Positions 34,530-44,955 of a stretch of 64,000 nucleotides of DNA are shown one piece after another. The notes below the pieces were generated by a model. The model saw only the letters and a program-made list of their open reading frames with translations. It ran no database searches and was not told the origin of the DNA. Source of the DNA: Blasia pusilla (taxonomy: Eukaryota > Marchantiophyta > Marchantiopsida > Blasiales); assembly GCA_050084515.1 (NCBI GenBank), contig CM114275.1:9734001-9798000 (forward strand), read 5' to 3'. Numbering within the stretch: the first letter of the stretch is position 1; every line of letters starts with the position of its first letter. The position numbers were made by a program, and so were the translations under genes.

Positions 34530-35300
34530 TGTCGTGCGCATACATATCGCTACACAACATACATCGCTATCACCGAACACACACACAAACACGATCCCAT
34601 GCTAACTCATGGCATCCAAACAACGAGACAAGAAGTACCAAAATATCTCCAATAAAGTAAGATCCAATCTCTCTCTACACAATCTCACACCATAGCTCTC
34701 AAAGGTGTGCACTCTCTCTCATGTCAAACCAAACCCACTCTCCTAATGAGAGGCTTGGGTTACACTCACAAGGCAAGGGACCATAGCTCCGCCGCCTCAT
34801 GCCAAGAGGTTCAACAAAGAGAGAATCAGCTCTCAAGCTCTCTCTCCTTGGGATATATATCCCTCCCCTCTCCCAAGCTCTCTCCATGGTAACCTATTCT
34901 CCCAAGTCATCTCTTTGGCTCTTGACCTGATGTAGGAGGCCACTTACCAAAAATAGAAAGTCGATCATATACTCAAAATGGCACTTACCTAAAATAGTAA
35001 GTTCCTCAATATGGCTCCAAATGAGCCAAAACAAAGGGGAAACCTGCTCTCTCAAGTTTCCCGGGGCCTCAACAGGTCATCCTCGACCTCCTAGGCGTGT
35101 CCTCCACTACTCTTGAAGACGCTCTACTAGATCTCACCGATCTATCCTAAAGGAGGTGAGAGGTGTCGTGCGCATACACATCGCCACACAACATACATCG
35201 CTATCACTGAACACACACACAAACACGCACGATCCCATGCTAACTTATGGCATCCAAACAACGAGACAAGAAATACCAAAATATCTCCAATCGCCCCCTA
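34530..35300 (-). repeat. PHD/DNMT family: 3' LTR of element E
   Basis: On the minus strand it starts TTGGAGATATTTTGGTATTTC at about 35,296 and ends TGCGCACGACA at 34,530. R1 (35,164-35,296) recurs at 34,530-34,657, about 640 bp apart. The body has CCTTTAGGATAGATCGGTG, a CTTTGTTTTGGCTCATTTGG block and a GGGATATATATCCC palindrome at about 34,851-34,864 that could hold the TATA box. Plus- and minus-strand frames inside it are not coding. Confidence 0.7.
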
Positions 35301-35313
35301 GCGCGTTAGGCTC
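35301..35313 (-). other. Element E: polypurine tract directly after the DNMT region
   Basis: Minus-strand GCTAGGGGGCGATTGG is the family purine tract and LTR start. It follows the DNMT coding sequence after VEPNA with no RT, RNase H, integrase or PHD in between, so an internal deletion joined the two. Confidence 0.65.
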
Positions 35314-36512
35314 CACCAAGTGTCGCACATGAGAATCCCATACAAGCCCGAGTCCACCTTCCCTGTAGGCATGTGACGAGGGAAAACTCACAAATGTAGG
35401 TAGTGCCATCCTAGGCTGGCCCACACGATTCACCACTGCCATGGGTGACCGATCAATAACCCTCACCACCTGAGAAAGTCGCCCAATATCCAAGATACTA
35501 TCCACTGTAAGGCAAGGATCCTGCTGCACTACATCATATGCTCGACATAGAACCTCCCTAGGCAACAAGTTTGTCCACCAAAAGCGTGGACGATGTGCAC
35601 GCGACCCAACTCACGCTGCATCCAACAACACCGCTGGTCCAATCCAAGACTGCATCTCATGAGCACTCGCCATCATCCGGGTCCGAGTATCACCCAACAA
35701 TGGAACATTCTCCAGAATTTAAGCTAGAGCACGTGCCTGATGAACCTGAAGATGTCGTAACACCCGTAACATCTCCCAAAAAAATTGAGACCTAGGGTCG
35801 TGTAATCCCTCACCACGACCAGCATGTGTATGACCCTGACATGGCCATCCAGCAATCACCAAATCCACAGGACCAACCTCTCAAGGTCCCTGCGCCTCAA
35901 CAATGCAATGTGTGACGGCAAAGCACGCTGGTACCCGCGAATAGCTGATGGCGGCAACAACTCAGGATATCTCCGCATCAACTGACCAATATGTCGGGAT
36001 GAGACTCTCTGGGCCATCTCATCTCGCTCCACATACACGTATCCCCGCACAGGAATACCAGCCTGCAACACTACAACCAAACCAGTGCTAATCCCACCAA
36101 AGAGATCTAACACACAAATGCCCTCCGGCGGATATTGCCATACAATTGGTGTAGTATCCAAAGGGGATAATCCAACTGGACTAGAAGTAGGAGTCCACCG
36201 TGGGGCCTCCTCTTCCTCGTGAGGTATAACAGCCTCACACCAAGCCTCCTGCACAAGGTGATCAGCCTCCTGCCGTAGTGCACCGCTTGAACTCCAAAGT
36301 GGCACATCCAACGATAAGGATGCCACTGCTGCAAAACTAGGGACCTCCTCTACCTCCTCATGCACAGGAGAATCCATAGCATAAACATTACCCTCCAAAA
36401 AGTCTCCTGGCCAAGTCACTACTCCACTAAAACCGGCCACAGATGCTAACACTGTTGGGAAAGACCCTCCTAGTTGAGCCCCATAAATAAATCTCATAGG
36501 AACTTGGCTCAT
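35314..36512 (-). pseudogene. Element E: C5-cytosine DNA methyltransferase-like domain within a gypsy polyprotein
   Basis: The frame 36512-35856 follows the protease in the same phase. After an acidic linker it shows VLDLFGGISTG near 36,080-36,115 (motif I, S-adenosylmethionine binding). After one frameshift near 35,860-35,890 the second phase gives VDLVIAGWPCQGHT with the motif IV Pro-Cys-Gln. The catalytic Cys codon is at 35,839-35,841, followed by DPRSQFFWEMLRVL (motif V-like), ILENVP at about 35,700-35,718 (motif VI Glu-Asn-Val) and SRAHRPRFWWTNL near 35,566-35,604 (motif VIII). The same phase continues to VEPNA at about 35,310. In-frame stops lie at 35,719-35,721 and 35,611-35,613. Motif order is I-IV-VI-VIII, so it is not the permuted DRM layout. 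It would methylate cytosines in DNA; this copy is inactive. Subfamily is not assigned. Confidence 0.82.
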
Positions 36513-36527
36513 ACGTCCATCCCTGGA

Positions 36528-37112
36528 CTACCAACTAGGTCTATAAGATGTTGTCTCAGTCCAATAATCCATCTGAAAACCCATCGGGTACAATACTGCT
36601 CCTCCAACTAGTACATCATACGACTCGGCTGATATGACCACTACAGGTACTCCCAACCGGGAGCTATCAGTCGCATGATCAGGTCTCAACTGTACAGAGA
36701 ACTTCTCCCGTGTCATGAATTCAGAACTATCATTGGCTCCTCCAAGTGATGTTTGTATCTCGAATGGGCAAGGCTCAAGCTCTGACCTCTGAATATCCAA
36801 ACCAATACATGCCGCCTTTCCCAACATCAAAGGTTGGGCACCAGAGTCTAACAAGACTCTATCTGGTCTACACACTTGTCCTATAGGACTCACCAATCTG
36901 AATATCCCACTCTGGTTGTCCAACATACATACACCAGGTGTAAGCCTCTCACGATCAATGGCTGGCCGGGCTAGTAATGCATCCATCTTTGCCGCTGCTG
37001 CCTGCCAAGTAGCACTGGTACTCAATGCTACACCTGACATAGTGGGTTGCTCCACCGCAATACCCTCATCCACCTCAACACGTGTAGCAGTAACACCCCC
37101 ACGTTCACACAA
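36528..37112 (-). CDS. pol: Element E: retropepsin-like aspartic protease
   Basis: A 194-residue minus-strand stretch contains RPDRVLLDSGAQPLMLGK with the catalytic DSGA near 36,850-36,870. A beta-strand-rich region follows (VPVVVISAESYDVLVGGAVLYPMG), with the terminal part corresponding to the retropepsin LLG motif region. The phase is the same as the knuckle spacer upstream and the methyltransferase downstream; single stops near 37,125 and 36,528 separate them. The order gag-knuckle-PR-DNMT was therefore one long polyprotein. Confidence 0.78.
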   Translation of the reverse strand: MCERGGVTATRVEVDEGIAVEQPTMSGVALSTSATWQAAAAKMDALLARPAIDRERLTPGVCMLDNQSGIFRLVSPIGQVCRPDRVLLDSGAQPLMLGKAACIGLDIQRSELEPCPFEIQTSLGGANDSSEFMTREKFSVQLRPDHATDSSRLGVPVVVISAESYDVLVGGAVLYPMGFQMDYWTETTSYRPSW

Positions 37113-37124
37113 CGTGGCTGCTAG

Positions 37125-37907
37125 CTAAAATACAGGACCTAAGTCAACTCCTAAAGCCATCAGCTCCGTGGCCGAAAACAATGGGGATCCCAACATTGAA
37201 GTTGCCATCCGCAATACTACACTGGATGTTGCATCCGTGTCTACAACACGCAATGTAGATGCCTCAGTCCCCACTATCGGCTCAATAGGCTGCGTAGGAA
37301 CCATGGATGGAGTCCTAAGCACCTCAGACAACAAGAATGACTGGGGAAGCCTAGCCTGCCTCCCAGCCTCACCCCTCTGTGGGTCCAACTCCACAGTAGC
37401 ACCACGTGGCTCTGAGGCTCGAGTGGCTCCTCTCGTAACTGCAGCTGATGCCTCAACCTGTGCTACACTTGCCATATAAGAGAGATCATCCCCTCCATAA
37501 GAGGTGGAAGCCCCTGCTCCCGAACTTGATCTATGTTGGATACCAGCCATAGTAGCCAACTTTTGCTCCAACTACTCAATCTTGGCAGCCATAGCTGACT
37601 CTGTCGTAGTGGTAGGGGTAGCCACCGTAGGATCTCCAACCACAGGTCCACCTCTACCACCCCTACCACCTCGGCCTCTCGAAGCTACTCCACCACGTCC
37701 GCGGCCTGATCTCAATTGTGGATGAAGATCAAAGCAACGCTCTCGAGGATGAGCTGGTCTCCCACAATCATCACACTGAGTTGGGGCCGACTGAGGCCCA
37801 TCCTCCAAAGTCGGTCTCCCATCCTCTTGGGGACAAAACTTCCTAACATGATCACCTCCACATGTCCAATATGATTGTTCTTGCTGCAGGGCAGCAAATG
37901 AAGGCAA
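37125..37907 (-). CDS. gag: Element E: nucleocapsid zinc knuckles and spacer
   Basis: Two minus-strand stretches in one phase (37907-37572 and 37571-37125) are separated by a single stop. A complete CCHC knuckle reads CDDCGRPAHPRERC near 37,735-37,780. Just before it, YWTCGGDHVRKFCP looks like a first knuckle whose leading Cys has been replaced by Tyr. An RGRGG-rich basic stretch and a low-complexity Gly/Ala/Ser spacer with ATVELDPQRGEAG follow. The knuckles would bind RNA during packaging. Confidence 0.75.
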
Positions 37908-38011
37908 TGGTCTCTGAGCAAGTGTCCCTCTAGGACCTGACTGAGGTTTTGTGTCCCCCCACGACTCCCACTACTACTACCACCACCACTACTACGAGAC
38001 TGTGAGGTGGG

Positions 38012-39010
38012 CTACTGAACATGAGAAGTAGTAGTTGTATCCCTACTGAATGCGGATGTCACCAATCTCTCCTTCACCATGTTAAGCTCAATCTTCTCAG
38101 ATAGAGCAAACACATGGGTCAATGTGGGTGAATCATCACTCATAAGAGTAGCATCACGTACCCTGCGGTGCAACTCTCTGTCCAAGATCCCATACCAAAA
38201 CTGGACTACCTGAGCCTCAATCACACCTTGGGTAACTGAAATCAAGCGTCGCATACGAGTGTATGCTTCACAAAGACTCTCACCAGTCTTTCGCTCAAAT
38301 TCCTGAAGACTCCTCAACTTCTCCGTCTTCACCCCCTGATAGTTCTTCTTCAACCTCTTGAAGAACTCTGCAACCAGGCTGAACGATGGTGGAGCACTAG
38401 TACCTCCTCTAGTACCTCCACTAGTATCCCCACTGGTACCTCCATGGGAACCTCCACTGGAACCCCCACTCCGGCTCGTACTCGTACCACTCAACGTCAG
38501 GCTGGTTGGCATAGTAGGAGCACTACTACCAATACCACCATGGGTGATAGGCACATAGCCTGGAGACCTATATTGTCTCCACGCCTCAATCTCAGCAACA
38601 TGGTCCTTCCTAAACTCATGGTAATCATCCATGGGTGGTCATTCCAAGTGATGAAACAACCCCTTCCAAGCCAAGAAGGGTGTAAACAACGTGGCGTTCC
38701 GCAACATCTGCATATCACACCACGTATCAAACTCATGCATGAAGTCCTCCAACTCAATGGTGCCCACTGCACCCGAGTATCGTCGTGGGCCCTTCATGGC
38801 CCCATATATCCCGTCCATGTCCCAAACCAATGGAGCTGCAACACTCAATAACAACGTAGAAGACTCGGTGTTTGGAACATCCTCGTCCTCCTCTTCATCA
38901 ACTGTTGGAAGTAGAAAAGGTAGCCGATACCTCAATCCACTCCGTGTGAAACCACCACTGTCCGCACCACGGTCCCCAACCAGACCACCCGACAGCTCCG
39001 TGATGACCAA
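38012..39010 (-). CDS. gag: Element E: gag capsid region
   Basis: Two minus-strand stretches in one phase (39010-38639 and 38632-38012) with one stop between. The C-terminal stretch carries a retrotransposon-gag signature: FFKRLKKNYQGVKTEKLRSL, then FERKTGESLCEAYTRMRRL and FWYGILDRELHRRVRDA. A Gly/Ser/Thr-rich linker precedes it. The first stretch has RRYSGAVGTIELEDFMHEFD. The phase differs from the knuckle region by a frameshift near 37,910-38,010. The long plus-strand frame 38691-39458 is an antisense shadow. Confidence 0.72.
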
Positions 39011-40900
39011 CGCCGATGCCGCACCACCACTAAGTAACCAAGTGACGTCGATGTCGCTTTACTATTCTAGCTCTACTAGCTATGGATGTAGGCAACCTAA
39101 CTTGTCAGCACCACAAGAAGCCTCCCACGGTCTACTCGTCATCACTGTAGCCTCACTACCGGTAGCACACAAGAGTAACACTACTCTGGAAATCAGCGTC
39201 AACCCTAACAATGGGCGCGCAAGCAAGAAGCAACGATGGATGGGATCCAAACATAGGAAGTCCAATGACAACCCTCCAATCGCAAATGGAAATCAAGGTA
39301 ACACAATCCACCAAACGTGGCGCCCCCTGAATCCACAGAACCCACCACACAATTCTAACGCAATAGCTACTCCGCCGCGGGTCGATGACATGCTAGTCGG
39401 ACTCGCAGCACCTGAAAATATCACCTGCATGGAGAGGCTACACCATACTATGCCCTAGAGGTCCATCAACCAAAAAACTTGAGATGCATAAAGCGCCTAA
39501 CACATCTCCGAACAACACCAAATGAGCTACACTAGTGTGTACACTGGCATAGTTAAGAACTCAGCACTTAAGCGTCTTTCAGGCAGAATAGCCCAAAGAT
39601 GGGTGACCAGTTATGCAACACTCAAATCACAAATCCTGCAAAAATTGTCTCACGCCCAAGCAAGCAAGCTTGCTTGCTTGCTCCTTGCTCGTTACTCCGC
39701 CTCTCACGCCCACTCCTCCCGAGCTACCACGAGTTGCCTCGAAGCCTCAAAACGCCGAGAAATGCTCGAGACATGCCCTTATCGCCCCATTCACCATGCT
39801 TTGCTATGGAGAGAGGCCCAACCAGGGTGCCCCCAATGGGAAAGGCGTCTCCAAAAATGAACGAGTCACCAACCAACCATCCCCTCCGATCCACTGTCCA
39901 CCATAATCCTTGAGCTAGTCCGCAAAATTTCGATCAGCAATTACTCCACAAATCCTCAACCAAAATTGAATTTGTTTCAACCAAAATTCAATTGATCACC
40001 ATAGCTATCTCTCCACAAAAAATCAGCTACAAACAAGCTCTGTACTTCGAGCTAAAAATCAGACAAACTTGGTGTCCATACACCTCCAGAATCGCAAATC
40101 CGACAACGCTTCCACCCAGATTCCTGCACGCAGAAATCCGCAACGCTCCACACACTCAAGCAGATAGCTTCACATGAGATCACAATACAAGTAGCAACAG
40201 GAACCTCTCACCCAATCTGGATGAACTTCAACACAACTTCCACACTCCAAGCTCTCCACATCAGAAAATCGTCGAACACGAACCAGAATCTTCAATACTT
40301 GATAACTTCCAAATCCCTTGACGAAATCCGGAGATCTAAAGCGCGTTGGAAAGCTCTCAGCAAGGCGCTTCTTTCTCAACCATCCACGCACCAGATTCCC
40401 ACCTCCAAAATAGGCCAAAAGCCACGAACATCCACGGCTAAGTACACAATCAGCCCTAACCAGATCCTACTGATCCACAATCGAAGCTACCATCGATCTA
40501 CTCTAGTTCTTTGAGTGAAATCCGTGAAAGACCTATTGTCATAAAACACGTATAGAATCACATACAATCGAGCCAAACCCACTCCACGATGGGAGAATCC
40601 AGGTCGAAGCTTGTAGGAACCACCATAGCCAAGAGCTCTACTCACTACCAAGGCTAACTCCCAACGCAACAGGCTCAACTTAAAGAACTAGCTGTTCTTT
40701 GAGTGCACTCCATACTCTATCCTCCAATCTAAGAGCGGGCCCTACTGGAAAAGTCAGCCTCAACTGAGTAACCCCCAACCCTATGTGTGAAACCGCATCT
40801 CTACCTGGACACTACGGCCCTACATAAGGTATGGCCTCTACTAGCACACTATACTCCACGACATAATCGGTATGGTCATAACACCTCCTTCATCCAAAGA
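39011..40900 (-). other. Probable 5' region of element E, no LTR recognised
   Basis: This stretch is upstream of gag on the minus strand and somewhat richer in C than the flanking DNA. No R1 or LTR-body wording and no primer-binding site was found, so the 5' LTR is missing, replaced or too diverged. A 24-bp perfect palindrome (CAAGCAAGCAAG and its complement) lies at 39,657-39,680. Short frames on the plus strand are not supported. Confidence 0.35.
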
Positions 40901-41900
40901 GAAGCCTTCTTGGGCCGCTCTATGTGATCTCCAACCCATACATGTTTAAGGTATTTTTCTTGTTTATTTTAGTGCATTATAATTGACTTCTCACAAGCCT
41001 TTTTATGGCATCATATTGATTCCAAACATATCTTTGGTCAAGTTGATATGCCCTCAAACGTGGAAAACCACTAAAGACTCAATTAGATTCCAAGAAAGGT
41101 TGCAACCTCATTGGAGTCTAACTCTTGTGGAACTTGAATTCTTCTAAAGTTGCACCATACGTTTGATCATGCTCTTTCAAGTCACAACCTTTATTATTTG
41201 AGACACCCATTCAAGCTTATCTCTTTCTAGTGAGACTCCAACCCATTTCCATCATAGTTCAAGTCCATTGCACTAGAGTTCTAATGTTCTACTTCGGCAA
41301 ACGTTTGGTTATGTGGGTCACGACGTGTAAGACCGGCGTTCAAGATTCAAGATAGCATGTGCAAGATATTGCACCGACACAAAACTACCGGTAAGGAACA
41401 TAGTCAAGTAAGTCAATAGGACCTTATCCAAATCTGGATAGAAATAATCACACTTGATGTAAAATCAAAATTTTATAATAGAACGAGATGATGTGCTAAA
41501 TTTATTAGAAGTCCTTTTTACTAATTCCAAAATAAAAACGCCGGAATCATATTTTGAGGGCACAAAGGGCTTCAGGGTGCCACAACTCTTCGGAAGTCAA
41601 AATGAGTCCCTTCAATGGTATCCCATTAAAAAGAAGAAAAGAAAAAAGTCCATGCCATACATGGCAATTCACTTGTTGTCAATGCCAAATGACGTAGCCT
41701 AATATTTTACAAAATCGTACTTTCCTACGCTGTTTTATATTCTCCTCGGTTATGGATCCCAAATGGATTCGAAACTCTTTTTTTTTCCCCGTATGTATGT
41801 ATAATATTAAGGATTTCTTGTTGTGATATTCCACTCCCAAATTAGGATAGCATGCGCACGTTTTGAAGAATCGCACTCATTGAAAGAACGGGTTCCGTAT
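40901..41900. other. Unrecognised intergenic DNA
   Basis: AT-rich with short frames only. No motif recognised on either strand. Confidence 0.35.
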
Positions 41901-41916
41901 CCTCCATACAATAATA

Positions 41917-42310
41917 TTGGGTAGGAGTGCTTGGACCGGAACGTCATGCTGTCGACCGTGGATTTTGTCGTCCCTCCGGAGATCCACGTCGACTACTCTC
42001 AAGAAGCTCAAAGCAGTTGAGTTGAGTATGTGCATCTTGTGCAAAGGCGACGAGTTTAATCGTTCGTTCTTTTCGTGTACAATCGACCTCGTGAAGCACA
42101 TCGGGCCCCACCCCACGCACGCACGCACGCTCGCTCGCTCTCGCGGGCCAAGTTCGGTTCTTTGGGATGTTCGGGCGGATTTGTGCCGGATATGTTATGT
42201 TCCAAATCATAGCTTTCCCGGTGCTACCTTGCTCCGTATTCCTTAAGGCTGCCCCACGCTCCACTAAAGTATATATACATTAGAGGACACTTTTGGACAC
42301 ATGGGCGTGA
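41917..42310 (+). promoter_or_regulatory. GC-rich island with TATA box, possible promoter or gene fragment
   Basis: The island has CGCACGCACGCACGCTCGCT-type tetranucleotide repeats near 42,115-42,135. A TATA-box-like AAGTATATATACATTAG lies at about 42,266, followed by ACGTC/CACGTC words near 42,317-42,330. Frames of 109 (+) and 106 (-) residues overlap in it; neither is recognised, and their overlap argues that at most one is real. A core promoter reading right is the most natural reading of the TATA position, but no downstream ORF is seen. Confidence 0.25.
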
Positions 42311-44600
42311 TGAACGTCTCACGCCACGTCATAAAGGACAGGGCTAAAGCAGGAACCGGAGGAGGGTTCCACTTAGGCTGAGATAAGCGCGTATGTAGGT
42401 GGTAGTCTCCGTTCACAGACATGGGATTTCTTTGCGATAAAAGTGAGAAAAAACCTCATAATTATTTCGAGTCACTCGAAACCGGACAAGCTCATGACAG
42501 CTAAGAGAACAAAATCGTGTAAGAACCGGATCCTCCTTGAGCATTGTGCATAGTTTGTACTCTCATAAAAGCGTGCGTTTATTTTTCTTCCTTCGTAGTA
42601 GTAACTTTCCATCTCCTGAATCTGAGATTAGAGTCCTAATCACCTATGCTCATGCTCGGATTTTTCATGGAATTTAACTCTTCATGACTCGGAAATTGAA
42701 TATCATACTTTTTATTCAGTAGTAAAGCTGGTGTGCGTCTCTCGTACAAGTGGAGAAGAAAATAATTAACATATGCGCTCATAGGATTGGCGGATGACTT
42801 AGATGGTAAAAAGAAATTAACAAAAAAATTTGTAAAGGTTGTAACCAGTGAGGTGGCACCATGGGAGCAAAATCTGTGAATTAAAGTTCAAAATAGAGAG
42901 GGCATTTGGATCAGCAGGCACATAGATTTCCCGAACTCGTCGGTTTTTTTTACACTCGATAGGTTCTGACCAAAAATTTCTATGTATCTGCCTTCTTTTT
43001 TTTCAATTTGCACAAATGAATTGCATTTTCCCTCTCAGTTTTTGGTCAAGATTTTTCTAGTCGGATCAGAAATTCTTAAATTTTACCGGCTGACATTACA
43101 AAGAATGCCGGTTCTTGGCGCCCGTAGATTTGGATTCCTAGCCTAAGGTGTGAATTCTTCATAACTCAAGTCATGTACAAACCTTCTCTATGTGCTTTGT
43201 AACTTAAGACAAAAATACTCTATGGATGACGAAATTGCAACAACAAAGTTTTCATAGGCGATCAGAGAAAACCAATCTAAATACAAAAAATGAAACAAAC
43301 TACCTTTGCTCCATTCAAGACTATAGAGACTCCTTGGAGATGGGAACTTTGAGTTCACGAGAACCCATATCAAGTATTGTCATACATACAAACAAAGATG
43401 GCTAGTAGTGTTGGTCTGGAAATAGGAAAAGGAGGAACTACTATCTTTAGAGGATTGATGATGGGTGGTAATTGGGTTGTTATTACAGAATTCTTGACAA
43501 GTGATCTAGTAGGAGCAACATTTCTTGTCATTACAACTCATTGACGAGAAGACGAAGGCATAGAAGGTGTAGCCTATTGAATAGGGGATGTTGGAAACTC
43601 CATAGCAAGTTAAGCCAAGTGTTGAGACTGATGACACCTATGCTCTAGAGATATCAAAGGTAAATTGTTTATCAGGAGAATTTCAAGGTCTTTTGCGAGT
43701 CATTTTTGCAAGCTCTTCAAGAATGGTAGGACTGAAAGATAGAGAGTAGGTGTACTAGGATTTCCTCCTAATTAATAGCCCCATGGGAAATCTTATTTCT
43801 CTGTGCATTTGATGCACAATAAGTTGGCAAGTTGATTTTGTTGTTATTTAAAGGTAGGATCAGTTTAAACTCATTGCTCATTGTGTTCTTGAATGGTTGA
43901 ATGGCAACACGCTATTTTTGTTTTTGAGTCTGCTTTTTCTCCTTCCTTCTTTTTGCTTAAGAATCAACGTTGTTGTGAATATCCCAATTTTCCATACTAG
44001 AATTGCACAGGGTTCTAGCAATTATTTTCATAGGTTGTTCCTCTTCATCGGAATCTAATATTATACATAGTTGAAACAAATTTTTAATGTCTATCCCCTA
44101 GACATCACACTTCCCATAGCCCTTAACTTGATCACATTTATACATTCATTCCATCATTCATGTGAGCACACGCATAGGGTCTTAAGTAGCTAGGGGGACC
44201 CCTCAAGTGGGTATTTCTATCTTTACGACAGGGATATGGCAAGACGTACAACTCCAAGGCACTTTGGCTACTCTTAACTCACTATCCTATGTATCTTACC
44301 CCTATGTATCTTCCTTGCATTGTACTCTTGGTTCTCTTGTAACATTCATAACTTCCATTTTTTGCCTTGGTGTAACTCTTTGTGTACATCTCTATGTGTC
44401 CTATTTTCTCTCGCAACTCTTTCTATGTGTTCTTTCCTTTAATCTTAACTTCGTTGTTCCTCAGAGGAGGTAGCCCTACCTTTCCACATTGGTTGGCCCC
44501 ATCGTGTTGTATCAACCATGCTTCTTCTTCGTACTTATTGTCCGCAACGTCATTTATTTTGGTCACACACCTTTCTTAGCTTTCGCTATGGACTTGTCAT
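42311..44600. other. Unrecognised intergenic DNA
   Basis: No gene or repeat recognised. Short frames only. Confidence 0.35.
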
Positions 44601-44617
44601 TTGCCACTGCACATAGA

Positions 44618-44947
44618 CATGGTTGCACAAAAATGGACAAGTCCTTCCTTAGGATGGATATGGACGGAAAAGTCTGGAAATGTCCATGGATACGGATTCC
44701 AAGAGGTGGAATCCACACTTTTAGTCCATGATGGAAGGCAAGGGAAGGATGAGAGGAGCAATGAGGGAAGAGGGAGTGGAGGTGGAGGGAGGAAGAAATG
44801 GGGAAGTATGGAACACAAAGGCAAGTAAGGGGTATGAGAAAGAAGGGAAAGGTGGGGCCCATGTGGACAAGTCCTTCCATAGGACGGACATAAGTCCACG
44901 GACATGGACATGTCCAATGACACGGACTTTGTCCACATGCAACCTTG
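44618..44947 (-). mobile_element. hAT-like miniature element, copy 2 (330 bp, reverse)
   Basis: Ends CATGGTTGCA (left) and TGCAACCTTG (right). Flanks CACATAGA (44,610-44,617) and CACATAAA (44,948-44,955) give an 8-bp duplication with one mismatch. The interior carries the family blocks reversed relative to copy 1, for example GTGGGGCCCATGTGGACAAG and ATGGACATGTCCAATG. The frames crossing it on both strands are not genes. Confidence 0.88.
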
Positions 44948-44955
44948 CACATAAA

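Noticed and set aside
35314-36512. DRM-type (permuted) methyltransferase
   Set aside because: Motif I precedes IV, VI and VIII, so the order is canonical; subfamily left open.
38691-39458. 255-residue plus-strand frame
   Set aside because: Lies antisense to the element E gag region, which has recognisable family motifs; no domain in the plus frame.
41917-42264. Overlapping 109- and 106-residue frames as genes
   Set aside because: They occupy opposite strands of the same GC-rich island and neither has a known motif.
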